From positions 2,691,501 through 2,755,500 of the forward strand of contig JAILWY010000010.1 of NCBI GenBank assembly GCA_022113835.1: a DNA stretch of 64,000 bases, in the 5' to 3' direction. Position 1 is the stretch's first letter; each line of letters begins with the position of its first letter. This document shows, one piece after another, positions 14,420 to 26,300 of this stretch. The position numbers and the translations under genes are program-made. The notes beneath the pieces were generated by a model. That model ran no database searches. It was given only the letters and a program-made list of their open reading frames with translations, and was not told where the DNA came from. The DNA comes from Atopsyche davidsoni. Taxonomy: Eukaryota; Arthropoda; Insecta; Trichoptera; Hydrobiosidae.

Positions 14420-15231
14420 TTAGGTGTACAATTAGGTTTTAAAGGATTTTCAAGAGATGACGTTACTAGTATTAAATCGAAATGGACATTGTTGCAACTA
14501 ACTTCATTTTATAACTCCATCATTAGGCTTTCTTTTTCATTATGTGTCATTTCGCTGAAGTGGAAACAACTTAGTTTTTTTGTGCTCCGAATATGTCAAC
14601 TTTTGTGCCAACAAAACAAAACTTTTCTGCTTGTGCATAGAATGCTGTAAGAAGCTTACGGGGAACATGCTTAGTCAATTTCCACGTGTGAATTTTGGTA
14701 TTAACGTTTTAGAAGTGGTGATTTTAATACCAATAACAAAAAGCGCGAAGGGCGGCCAGAAAAGTTTGAGGATGCCAAATTGGAGGCTACACTGGATGAA
14801 GACTTGTGCCAAACGCGAGAAAAACTCGCTCAACAAGCTATATCCGTTTGCTTAAAATCCATCGGAATGGTCCAAACGGTAGGATATTAGGTGCCGTATG
14901 AATTGAAGACGGGAGACGTCGAACGCCGTTTTTTTACTTGTGAACAGCTGCTCCAATGGTAAAAAACAAAGGGTTTTGTGCATCAGACATTGCTCCTTCC
15001 GACAACCATTTGATTTCGTCGATGACGCAGACTCTTGAGGGTCGGCACTTCCGCTCTTTTGAAGATGTCCAAAATTGGATCGATTCATGGGTTGCATCAA
15101 AAGACACATCGTTTTTTTGAGATGGTATCCAAAAATTGCCAGAAAAATGGGAAAAAGTAGTGGCCACAATGTTTTCACATTAAATCGTCAAACTTGAAAA
15201 AAAATCCTTGAAAACTTATTTGTACAGCTAA
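14420..15231 (+). mobile_element. Mariner (irritans-like), internally deleted, family A
   Basis: A Tc1/mariner element with terminal inverted repeats: TTAGGTGTACAATTAGG at the left, the matching inverse ending TGTACAGCTAA at the right, and TA on both sides. The reading frame starts at 14593 (MSTFVPTKQNF). After a scrambled part it continues with SGDF, KKREGRPEKFEDA and DEDLCQT, the DNA-binding region, then VPYELKTGDVERRFFTCEQ. It then jumps to the end of the catalytic domain (SDIAPSDNHL, EGRHFRSFEDVQNW, LPEKWEKVVA) with a stop at 15181. About 590 bp of coding sequence remains against the usual 1.0 kb or so. The part with the first two catalytic Asp residues is deleted, and in-frame stops and frameshifts are present, so it cannot make active transposase. 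Confidence 0.92.
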
Positions 15232-15720
15232 TATATGCTGATGAACGATGAACGTCGCCCGCACTCTGACTTTGCCCCAATCTTCTTTGGGTTTATGTTA
15301 TCATTAAATGAACTCGTGCCAATAATCATCACTCACAGGCCGAAAGCAAAACAACAGCTTGTGGCCACATTTGCTTGTTTCGCTTTCCGTGGCACGATTG
15401 CAATATTACCTAGAAATAAATACGCAGTCAATAGCGATAAAAAAATATACGGTCCCCGCCCACTCCGCCTTTACTTTCAATCCGTGGGGCGGTGACCGGG
15501 ACCATCCCGCATGGCCATGTAACGAAAATTTACTAGTATTGTCGGTATAAATAACTCGACTGCGACCAAACCTAACCCACACCCTAGGGGAATTTTTGTG
15601 ACGTCTCGCGGCTAGGTTAATCCCACCATCGACAATGTGGAAGAATTGGAAATTTATAAAATAGCTTAGTGAGTGTGTAAAAGAAAAAAAAAATTTGAAG
15701 CCTTACAGGGTACATAGTTT
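15232..15720. other. Moderately GC-richer unique segment
   Basis: Directly after the mariner right end, with CpG-bearing stretches near 15430-15640. Two overlapping plus-strand frames (15235-15495 and 15359-15550) show no known domain. Possibly a regulatory segment. Confidence 0.2.
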
Positions 15721-18480
15721 GGGGTTTGTAAATTGATTAAGGGGTTTGTAAATTATTTGATGTCCATATCTGTTCAGGAGCCAATGGTTTGTATTCGAGC
15801 CCCGAAAATTAAACGAAAATGAAATTATATATCAATGCGTATTTGTGAACAAGCAAAAAAATGTTTTTTATTTTTTATCTTATTATGAAAACATATTCAA
15901 CGGAGTATAAATGATTGATACATTGGCTGTTCGTTATATCTTTGGTATGTTATCGAGAAGTGGGTAGCTTTGATTTAAAATGTGGTTTATATATTGTATA
16001 AATATAATTCTTGGTATTGTTTGCGTACACTTCTCGGCAATATTTACTGTAACTTTCTCGTTCACTGAGTAACATTCTCATTTTTTTATTTTTAAATTAA
16101 AATACAATTTGTATATTGTTAAAGACAGAGTATTCTTAATAAAATATACTGTATTTTACATTTTTTAGTTCAAGTGGTTTTTTTTATTGTTAAACGAATA
16201 GTACATTTAAAAATATGTTTCCGCATATTTTCTTAGTTTATTTCAAATGTCAATCAAAGCCAACATTTCACTTTCACTTTTACTGTTCAAAACGGTTTAT
16301 TTAAATGTGTTTCGTTTAAATAACTGTTTGTTTTGAGTGATGTGTTCATGGAGCTAATTTAATAAACTGAAAAAATACTCGGCCCACAAAAATATATCAC
16401 ATACTTATTTATTATTTGTTTATTTATCCATTCATTTTACTACTATTTTTTTAAAATTTTTAATGAATTAAAACTATTTAACAAATAATTTAATTGAGAT
16501 GCAGTGCCTGTGAAATTATTATATTTATGAATCGATTACTATAATATTGTACCAGCTGTTTTTATTTCATTGAAATAATTGTCATCTTTGGGAATATTAT
16601 TTTAGTCTATTTTTTTGTTGTTTTACCTTTATTTCATAATTGTCATACACGAAAATAAGTATCTTTGCCGATGCGAATTTTGAGCCATTTTGAAAAAATA
16701 AAAAATAATTGTAATTTTTTATATAATGTGTGAATTTATATTCTACCACAAGTTTCAAAAATCTAATAAGTCTGTGACGTGGAAGGTGGCTGGTAGGTGG
16801 TAATAATAAATATGCATAATTTTATATACAATTTCCAGTAAACTTTCATGTACAGTCTTGCTAAATGGATTTATTTTGAGAGAGGAGGTGTGATGTGAGA
16901 CCGTAAGAGGTGTGGAGAGGGGAAGAAGAGAACACAAGAGTCGTTAAGTTGAAAAATCAGCTATCAAAATTTTTAATTAAAATAAAATTAATAGTGTATT
17001 TAAAATTAAAAATATCAAAGTAAATTAAAAAGTACTTGAAGATCTAGTAAAAAATATTTTATGCGATTATTAAAGGCAAAGGAGTATTTTTAGAGTGGGT
17101 TTCGCAACTTGAAAACTCACATAGACTTCGTGGGGACCTCGAGAATGAGTCTTGTGTGAGTATTAGATTTAACTTTCCCGAGCCAAGTGCATGACGTAAC
17201 ATTAGAAGGCAAATTCTTAGAACACTTGCTTAACTCTTTTAAATGCTTGCGACAAAAAAGTTTAAAGTTGAATAACGCTTAAAAAGTTCAATTGATTGTT
17301 TTATTGAAATTTAGAGATCGTATACAAAAGTTGGAGTATCAAAATATACCTCATTTGAGAAAAACGTACTTTATTTTAACTTTAGAACGAACATCTTATA
17401 AAGGTGCTTTCTACAATTTTAACTACATATTTAGAGAAAATAAATCAAAATTGGTTAACAACAGAGGATACTTTTCGCTAAATACCATTTGGTTGTATAC
17501 TTTAATAACAGGGATCATCTCAACTCGTCTTTAGTGGGGTTTATTACTGATTAAAAATAAGATGAGTTTGAAAAATATTATTTTGAAATATCAAGTTGTG
17601 AGAAAAGCAATTATTAATTTTAAAAATATTTTTTTTTGCTCAATTTTATGTTTAACAAACCGTAATATTACTTTTTGGTAGGAATAATAAATATTTTCAA
17701 ATAATTGATTAAAGTTTTTTACCTTGGTATTTTTGTAGCTCATTAAAATACTTATAATAAAAAAATGGTTCTTAATATTTAGGTACCTGGAGAAATAAAA
17801 AGACAAAGAAAAATGGGTGGGCACATTAAACACCTATCATTTACCTCGACGATAATTATTGTTTTGAATGGGAGATTTTTGAAAAGCTCTGTTCATTTCT
17901 ATAGGTCGTTAAATATTGAGTTGGAACAAAGAAAACCGAGGATATGACTATCATGGCCTGAATAGTTTTCCGGTGAGTGGGAAGTTCCGCTTTTAAACGA
18001 ACTTATGAGAAATGACTCCCAAAAAAATTGCTCAAGAAAAAAAACTGTACTCCTTAAGATTATTCTTGGTTCTAGGGATTATTTCCCGTTTTTTGTTTTT
18101 TCTTAAATTGTTATGAAATTAAATATTTTTTTTAACATTCAGTTTTCAAATAAACTATTTAACCTCGCTTGAATCTAAATGCTATTTGACAATGATAATG
18201 ATAATAAACAATGCATTTTATTTAGTGTTATTCCGACTTGTTTGTGTGTTTTGACTTGACTTGACCAATCGAAGATTCCTTATGATTAAATGCAAAATAA
18301 GGAATATGGCTGGACGGTGTAACGCAAAAGCGACGTTTTTTGGGAGTGAAAAGCTGGAGGATAACAGTGCTGAGCAGGAACAGGAAGTATATTGTCTTGG
18401 CCAATGTTGATAAATAAATAAAGTAGTCACGCACTGGATACATGGAAATGTGATAGAGTCATAAACATTGTTTTTGAAAA
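15721..18480. other. AT-rich DNA without recognisable genes
   Basis: Only accidental frames (for example 17292-17534 plus and 17591-17833 minus), which are rich in Phe, Lys, Asn and Ile as expected from AT-rich DNA. Nothing else stands out. Confidence 0.5.
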
Positions 18481-18559
18481 TTTATTTATTTTTTAAATAA
18501 ATTTAAAAAAACTTGTCAGCATTTTGATGCTTCGATTGCAAATATCCAAAAAGATAGCA

Positions 18560-18930
18560 CTATCATTTAAATAAAGATTTACCACAAGCGAAGTTCTTTG
18601 CATTCCTAGCTTCCTTGCGATCTCACAGCTCATTAAAATCCGGATCGGCCAAAAAACAGAGAGCGCCATAGACGGCGCTTTGAATGGCACCAATTGGTTC
18701 GTCGCTTTGTTGGGTGAGTCCAAATTAGAGCTCGGGACCGAAGACGGGGCCCCCAGAGGTCGTCCGTCTACAAAGGGGTAGGTAATTAGATATATAGTAC
18801 TATTAGCAGAGACTGCGGCCTTGCAGCAGGAGGGGATGCGAGTGGAGTTATAGGGATGCATTAGAAACTGCGGCGGTCGGTGATTGCCCGTCTCACGCCG
18901 TGTAAACTTTAGGGCCCCCGTGAAAATGAG
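18560..18930. other. GC-richer island with a 122-codon minus-strand frame
   Basis: A composition shift with several CpGs. The minus-strand frame 18493-18861 is among the longer ones in the window, and its amino-acid use is less AT-biased than most. I recognise no domain. CEIARKLGM inside it vaguely recalls a helix-turn-helix turn, which is not enough to call. It could be a conserved non-coding element or an exon. Confidence 0.25.
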
Positions 18931-20175
18931 GCTGCTTGATGAACTGTTGATATTTAAATTTTATTTCATTGGGTTTGTGGTAACTGAAAGGCGTTTGGGG
19001 GTTCAAATATGGCGCCCAGGGTTGCGGAGAGATAGCAATGTGTTCTGTTGGCAGTGGCTTGAACCCCGTGGTTTGGGCATCGTGATATTACTTGCGAAAG
19101 TATAATACTTGCGTGTTTGTTTAAATATATATATATATAGTATTATTTTGATGTCAACCACGGCTGCTTGTTACTAAACTAAATAAATTAAATAGAAGCA
19201 TAGCTATGCATTTAATTATTGCAATTAGTATCGAAGCTTATTTAATTTATATCATAGATAATTACTTCATAAATCTCGCGAAAGTGTATTAGTATTTATT
19301 TACATGGATTGTAATTAATAAATGGCTGAATTAAAATTTATATAATTGAATCTCATAACTTAATACATTAATATTATTATTATGAATTTGTAATTTCAAT
19401 TTGATGTAAAATATAAATAGATACAGGTGTTGCAAACTTACAAACGAGATCATAATTTTCAAAGTTTTGTATAAAGTCGAAGTTCTTTGTTGAGTTTCGT
19501 AACTGTGAAAGTTCTGTAAATATGAGAAGAAATATATGAATTCCCCAGAGAATGCAGCATCTCGGTCTACCACTGCGACAGCAACTAATCAAGTCAGGTG
19601 TCTAGTTAATTTGGAGGCATGCAAAGCAACGCGTTGAATTATTGTTTTGTAAATGCTTTCCTTAAAATTTACACAAAAGCAATTTAAAGGACACAGTGAG
19701 CCTTTGGCTTAATTCAACTGTCGGGTGCAATTTGGCTTTAATGTGATTGAATGCGTTTATTTCACCATTCAAAAATAAAAAGAAAACAACCACTCTAGAA
19801 TGTAAATAAAGTCCGAGACACTAACCGGGAACCCTCTCATACCGACATAATATTATCTAACCACTGTAGGTCCCCCGAAATACGAAAGCCGCAGGATAAC
19901 GTTAATCCTGCGATTCTTTGGGTGATCTCTTGACATCTTCTTATCTGCGGGATGCCATTACAGGGAGTAATTTTCGTCCTTTCTTGGTTCATAACCCTTA
20001 CAATATTATAAAGCCACTATTAGTTTCTTTCGTGGAAGGGCCCGCACAGATGGCCGGCTCTATGGGTCACTCGGGAGAAATAATTCTGAAACAAATTACT
20101 ATTAAGAATACTAGCCGCCTAGAAATGTGAATACTCTATAACTTGAAAATATATTGTGTATATATGCGCACTTCA
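18931..20175. other. Mixed AT-rich DNA, no gene recognised
   Basis: Contains a short (TA)n run at about 19124-19138. Several short frames are present without recognisable products. Confidence 0.45.
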
Positions 20176-20179
20176 GGAT

Positions 20180-20396
20180 GGTATCCTTCCTTTATAGCCA
20201 GGATAAATAGGATCACTTTGAGAGCGGAATTGATTGATGTATGTATAGAAAGATAGGCAATTTATCAATAGAAGATTGGATTGGCGCTTATCTGATAATC
20301 ATCTATCTTGTTTGTCCCGCTATCCAGATATTGTTATCCAACTAGAATATACTCAAAACACACAAACGATTTTTCGATTATCAGATTATCATATCA
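20180..20396. promoter_or_regulatory. Cluster of GATA/TATC motifs
   Basis: By eye about 13 GATA or TATC tetramers fall within about 215 bp, including TTATCTGATAATCATCTATC and TTATCAGATTATCATATC. Several fit the WGATAR consensus bound by GATA-type zinc-finger factors. From base composition I would expect about three. It lies directly upstream of a GC-rich island. This is a candidate enhancer only; no binding evidence exists. Confidence 0.35.
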
Positions 20397-20509
20397 CTTG
20401 CTGTAGTATACATTTGCTGTGCAAGTTATTCATTGAACATTGTTCAAATACTTCGGATTGGAAATGTGTGCAATTAGACGACGCAATCTTTGAAAGCCCA
20501 GAATAAATA

Positions 20510-20990
20510 CAGCTGAAGCATTCGGACCCCACGGCGCACAGCCCCGCAGAGCAGTCCATAAACGTGCCTGTAGGAATTAAGGGCGCAGCAAGAGTTGTCT
20601 AACAAAGCCTGATTACAATGGGTTGTTTTACAGTGTAGCGCAGCGTATAACACTTTGATGTTATTTAGTCACAATTTACACTGTCGCTTGTTGACTATTA
20701 CGCCGTCGTACTGGCGATTACTGAAGACCGTCGCGGGCGTTTACTCGACGGAGGCTTCCTCGGATGGCTCGCGTCGGCGGAGCTGGCCGGGGACTCTCCC
20801 CGGTAATTAATTCGTCCGAAAAACTAAGGCGGAATGGCGGACCTCCGGCTAGGTGGACGTTTGCAGGACCCCAAATTAAAACATACCGTTAAGGGCGGGC
20901 CTAAGTGCGTTGTTTTGCGCAGAGCCCTGATCTCTCCAAAGCGGAATGGTTACAGTGTGATAATTGTCACTGTTTCTCGGTTGGCTTTGT
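20510..20990. other. GC-rich, CpG-rich island
   Basis: About 480 bp of clearly GC-rich DNA in an AT-rich setting, with a dense CpG core at 20700-20860. It includes a homeodomain-type TAATTAATT, a SOX-type ACAATGG, and an imperfect palindrome CAGTGTGATAATTGTCACTG. All frames are interrupted, so it is probably non-coding. A conserved regulatory element, CpG island or non-coding exon are all possible. Confidence 0.4.
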
Positions 20991-22780
20991 AACCGCTGTA
21001 AAATTTATTTTTAACTCTGTTCAAATAAACAAAGAAAACTACGTAGCCTAGAACGATCAGGGGTCTAAGTCCCGTACTCGAGTTTTTTTTTTTTATCATT
21101 TTCCGGTCCGTTTAGCGATAAATCGACTGCACCAGTCAAAAAAAATTTAATGCAAAAAGTTAGGTGCATCCCTTCTTCCGAATAAAATACTTTTAATATG
21201 ATAAATATGTGTTTATCCGATTCGTCCTAAACATTTAAAAGTCTTTTTTTCAATTGGAATTAAAATATTAAATATATACCCTGTGCAATTTATTATTATA
21301 AAAATTAGAAAAAAAAAATCTTTAACAAACTTTGGTTTTGAAAAGTCGTCATTTTATACAATTTTTCAACATCTTCAAGATTTTATTTTACCCTAAAAAT
21401 GGACGTTATTTAAATAAAAAAAAATAGATACTTATAATTTATAGTTTTTATAATACTCTATAAAAAAATCAATTTTTGATATAGAAAAATAAAGTGACAA
21501 TTAAATTAATCAAATGACACGATTTTGTCAGGTAAAACGGTCCTTTTTTTGTGGCAGACGGGGGATGGACACCAAACAAGGTAAGTAGCAAGACCCTTAA
21601 GCATCGCGATTAATGTGCATTTTAAAACCTCATCGTAGTTTTGATGGTTTGGTTTGACCAAAGGGATATTGTTTATTTACGTGCATTTAACCAGGAAAAT
21701 GATTATTTTTGATTGTACTAATTTTTTAACAAAATAGCATGGTTATCGTCTCTTCGTTTATAAAGTAGCTTCTATTGTTTCTACTTGTTTTGCAATTGAT
21801 AGATAAGTGTAAAAACTGACCTTTTGATAAGATATATATTTAGTTTAAGGCGTACTTTAGAATTTCCCAGTCTCCAAATGCAAGGTGAACGAGCTGTAGT
21901 TGCTTTATTTTTTGTTGTCAATTCTTAGGGCTCGCGGGGAAAGCGGCTTGTTATTTATATTGTCGAGAACAGAGACCATTATAGTTTTCTTTTGCTTCAT
22001 TTCTCTGAAACCGCGGAGTTGTCTGTTGAATTGAATGCAGCCTGAGCGCCCGCTTCTGTCAAAGGTAAAAACCTCATTGTTATTGGTTAATATTGCACCT
22101 GGGCTTTGAATTCACAGTTGTAATGCTATCTGAGTACGGTTTGTGTTATTACAGAAATGTGTTTGAATGAGCTCATCTGCCGTTCCAGTGGGGAAAGACG
22201 GATATTGCGATGTTTAAATGTATATTTTTTATTCCTAGAATAGGTTTTAATATTCTTTACTTGTATTCGGTACTATTGTGTGCCTCTGTGTACCTCTATT
22301 TTATTATATATATATATATAAATATATATACAACCTACTCAGAAAACAGAAACTTTTGTTCCGTAAATGCATCGTCGAACTTCTAAAAATATTACGTAAC
22401 AGTTTTTCTCATTTTCGCTCATTTCCAAGTAAATGGTGCTTTTAAAATAAAACCCTTTAGAGTATAGAAAATTGTTCGTCGTAACCAAGATAATTTTCAA
22501 ATAATCAACGTATAGTTACTAATTATGTGTATATAAATTTATTCCGTAAATAATGTTGTAGTCAGGAGCTATAAATAAGACCAACCTTTCACAACATAAT
22601 TACCCAAAATAAATCATTTATATAATTTATGTTTTGAGTAATTAAGTACTAATTTCACTAATGTACATAAATCCGCAGAAGTCACCGGAACATTCGCGCT
22701 AAAGCGGCATGGAAACACATTACTTAGCTCCCAGGCGTTTATATATGTACATAATAGACCGTCATCGTGTTTATTCGGAA
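20991..22780. other. AT-rich DNA with one splice-like islet
   Basis: Poly-T at 21085-21094 and a (TA)n run at 22302-22330. The only gene-like signal is the possible microexon at 21558-21580. A second weaker acceptor/donor pair flanks about 24 nt ending near 22066. Confidence 0.45.
21558..21580 (+). other. Possible 23-nt microexon
   Basis: A polypyrimidine run and acceptor (TCCTTTTTTTGTGGCAG) are followed 23 nt later by a near-consensus donor (AACAAG|GTAAGTAG). The enclosed 23 nt contain ATGGACACCAAACAAG, which could be a start codon with MDTKQ, or could be read in two other open frames. Acceptor and donor strengths are the best pairing I saw on the plus strand. Without transcripts it may be coincidence. 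Confidence 0.25.
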
Positions 22781-22784
22781 GTAG

Positions 22785-23095
22785 TCCAGTCCGTCTAAGC
22801 GGAAAACAAAACCCCCTCGGAGTGTCCGCAATTGGGTCATTTTTTCTCGGGGGCGCACTGTGCCGCGCCGCCCCGGCCGCCCCGCGGGTGCACTGTGCGC
22901 CTCCGATAGTTCGCCATACTTTCGCGGCATTAATTTCAGGGATAACATCTCGCAGGCTCATTAGAGATCCCGGGGTGGTCTGTTGCCAAGATGCGTTTTT
23001 GCCGCCTGACCAAGTGCTGTATTCTAATTTGTGCTATCTCTCTCGGAAAGTAACCGTGCTAATGCCGGCGAAAGTAAATATACCCGAACGCTGAA
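22785..23095. other. GC-rich, CpG-dense island
   Basis: The most GC-rich patch of the window (core 22845-22910). Frames on both strands (22614-22961 minus and 22822-23094 plus) overlap head to head, which is expected of stop-poor GC-rich DNA and argues against either being a gene. Candidate CpG island, promoter or conserved element. Confidence 0.4.
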
Positions 23096-23191
23096 AGTTT
23101 GCCTCTGCGAGAAATTTGATATTTGCTAGCGTATAATCGATGCGCTTATCTATATATATATTTTTGAATAAAATACTTATTATCAAATACA

Positions 23192-23345
23192 ACAGAGTCT
23201 GTTTGATAATGCCTACGTGAAAAATTGGCGAAACCGGTCACTAATAAAAATAAAAATGTGGAAAATCACTCAAGTATTTTATTCAAAAATATTAAAATGG
23301 AATTCCACCAAGTACTCTCTGTCAAAAATATTGAATTTCTTATCT
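23192..23345 (+). mobile_element. Penelope-like element fragment (PLE copy 1)
   Basis: Shares a segment of about 150 bp with loci near 31.8, 40.5, 50.1, 62.3 and 63.4 kb. The order is: hammerhead-like motif, GGCGAAACCGGTCACTAATA, AATGTGGAAAATCACTCAAG, GAATTCCACCAAGTACTCTC and a final TCAAAAATATTGAATTTCT. An 18-bp inverted scrap of the same repeat sits just upstream (23161-23178). Assignment to Penelope-like retroelements rests on the hammerhead-like motif and on a C-terminal protein remnant at the 40.5-kb copy. No coding sequence remains here. Confidence 0.65.
23197..23242 (+). ncRNA. Hammerhead-ribozyme-like motif, degenerate
   Basis: The order of parts matches a hammerhead: TTGATAA where CUGANGA is expected, a stem II region (TGCCTACGTGAAAAATTGGCG), GAAA, a self-complementary ACCGGT that could pair as a very short stem III, and GTC as cleavage triplet. 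Penelope-like elements are known to carry hammerheads with very short stem III. Two core positions deviate (C3 and G8) and stem I pairing is poor, so self-cleavage is unlikely in this copy. Confidence 0.45.
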
Positions 23346-26300
23346 ATATATCTTTAATTTTATTTCATAAAGCTGCTTGCACAAGCTGCGACCGAACATT
23401 AACATACCAATAGCGTCATCTTTAAAAAAAAAAAAACACTTAAAATATTATACGACTTGATTGTTGGTAATAGTGCAATTTGTATAAACCAAAACACTAC
23501 CAATAAAAAAAATGTGATTTTTTATATATCATGTCTACTGTTTCAACTTTAAATAAAAACAATGCTTGAAAATCGATGTTTTCAATATCAATATTTATAT
23601 ACCCACAGTATAAAGATTTCCTCTTATGTAAATAAATTTTACAAACATTGAATTTATATAAATTATTGGCTGCGTGAAATAATATATTGAAAATATCAAT
23701 TCATTGGTTTTTAGATAAAAAATAGTTGTTTTTATTTTTGAATTTATGGTAAAATCGTTTAATTACAAAACATTGAATAGATACATTTATTACTGTGCTA
23801 TTGGCGATAAAAACTCATTCCCTCATTCCGTTTTCATAGTTGTATTCAAATAGATTTACATGGAAATTTTATATATTTATTACATCGCAGACGTTATATA
23901 AGTTATGGCTCAACGCAAGTCTAAGGGCATTTAAACCTTTTTAAATGTATAAAAGAAAATTCAATCAAACAAAAACTAGTTTAAATTTAAAAAACAAATA
24001 TATTTTTAACGAAACAAATGATTTGTTATATGAACATTTAAAAATAAAAATAAAGTTGAAATTGCTTTAAAACTAAAATTCACTGTAGTGCTATGCTGTA
24101 GATATTATCAAGCAACTTTAAAATATGGAGAAAAAAAAATAAACACATTGAATAGAAAAGGCTCTGCAGTCGGGATTTTCAGTTGTACGAATTCGACTTA
24201 ATATTTTTCCACGAGACCGCGTGGACGACTGCTTTTTCGTGTCAAATTTCTTGCCAATGGGTTAATCTATACCCGGCGCTTCCTTTCTGGAGCATAATTT
24301 AAGCGGGAAGGCACAATTTAACACCACCGAAGTTATCTTAATGTGCTCGGAATGCTTTCAAACAGTAAACGAGAGCAACCCGCTTTCCTTTATGTTTGCT
24401 TATTCTTGATATTGGGGATTTTCATTATAATACAATGGATTCGAGCTGTTTTCCTTTTTTCTATTGAAATTCAATTTTTGTTTTTTCACCTTTTATCATC
24501 ACTTACAAAAAACTAAAGTGAATATGTTTATATTCAATTAAAGTTCGATATTCAATCATTTACTAACAAATAGTTTAATATACTTTTTTTGTCTCATGTC
24601 TCAATCTGGTCTTAACAATGAAAATAATTTCAGTCGTGATTGTAAAGGCTGCGAAGTCATTCTTTATTTACATTAATATGGATAAATTCTTTAAAAAATC
24701 ATATTTTATATTTTAAAAATATGTTATGTGATTAAAACCATTATTCAATGTAATTTTGATACAGATACAACGGAATTTTTATTTATATATTCATTAAAAA
24801 AAAAACACTCACTATAATAAACTAGTTGCGATAGTTTTTACTGCTTGCTGTTTTGCATATATTTATAAATGTATGAGTTAATCTATATGACCCATTATAT
24901 AGTTTATTTGTGATGTGGCCTGATAAACGAACGCTTGTTGTATGGATGCTATGTCTACTAAATATATATATATATTTTTTTATATATAAAATTTATAGAT
25001 AGATATTTATACATTTGAATTATCAAATTAATAAAATAAAAAAAGTGAAATTCCAGAAAGATAACCCACAGAGATAATTGGGTAGTTTTTTTTACTGTGA
25101 AGGATGTAATCAGGGGGTTGTAGCATTTCTGCTAATGGTTCCGACTAGTTGTATGAACGAGCGAATGGTTTTCATTATCAAGTGAATTGTCACTGACCTT
25201 ATTGTAAATAGTCAGTGACCCGACGTCGGTTATAGTAATTAACTTAGCCCATTAACTGTATGTACTGTCTTAATTAAATGGCGAGCGAGAATAATGTTTC
25301 GAATATGCCTGCAGTGTCTTCGGGAACTTAATAGTGCGATTAATAGGAATTCTTACGATACTGTTGCCGCGGGTGTCTTTCACAGTTTACCAAATGACAT
25401 CATAAAACATGGCCAATGGACGCTGGCAGCGTGAAAAGTAATCCAAATTAAATATTCCAATTAAAAGTTATAGCTACTTGATTTGATAACCTATTATGCA
25501 GGATTAGGCTTGATCGTGATATAAAAGCTCGTAAGTATCTTGTATATTATTGTCATTATTTTTAATAGTAGTGTTCGCGTCTCGTTATTAGAGCCGTTGA
25601 TAGCTCTCTCGGCTCATTTGAATTACTCTAAGTGGGAGTAATGATACATAAAGAAATTGATATCTCCAGCGCTTCCCCAGCGATATTATTCATAAACAGT
25701 ATACAGGATCGAAGAGTCAATTCACGAGGCCTGGCTTAGAATTAATTATTATTAAATTCTAGTCACACAACTTCCGTTGTCTCTGCTAACATCAAATATT
25801 TGAGAAGTACCTACAGTATTGATTTCTGAAATGTTCGTGTAATAATAATAACTTGAAATAAGTTGTAAAAAATAATTACTTCATTTTTCGAATCAGCCTT
25901 GTTTATTGGTGCTTAATATACATCAAATATAAATATATGTATAGAAGATTGAAAATAATTGTAGGATACATTTAGAAAGAAAAATAAAGGGTAAAAATAA
26001 TATTACTCACGCTACGTTACAACAGAGAACCAAATGGTAATTAACCAGTAGCGGTTTTTTTATTTTGGGTGTTTTAAGCCGTTTTGTTTAGGTAAACAGC
26101 ATAAAAGAGAACGCTATTGGCCAGCTAACGTTGGGTTATCAGTTGTGTCGCAGCATGTATAGCCAGCTTAACAGAGACTGCTGCTTGAGTTATAAGACCT
26201 CTTGTTAAATTTAAATTTTAAAAGGTTAAATGTAACTTGACACTCGATTAATACTATGAAAATAAATAAAATAAACATTTGCAATTTTGAAATTAATTAA

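Noticed and set aside
18493..18861. Paired-domain or transposase exon on the minus strand (VDGRPL, CEIARKLGM)
   Set aside because: Only very short resemblances; spacing and surrounding residues do not fit a paired domain or a Tc1-type helix-turn-helix.
22614..23094. Head-to-head overlapping genes in the GC-rich island
   Set aside because: Stop codons are rare in GC-rich DNA on both strands; no domain or splice evidence supports either frame.
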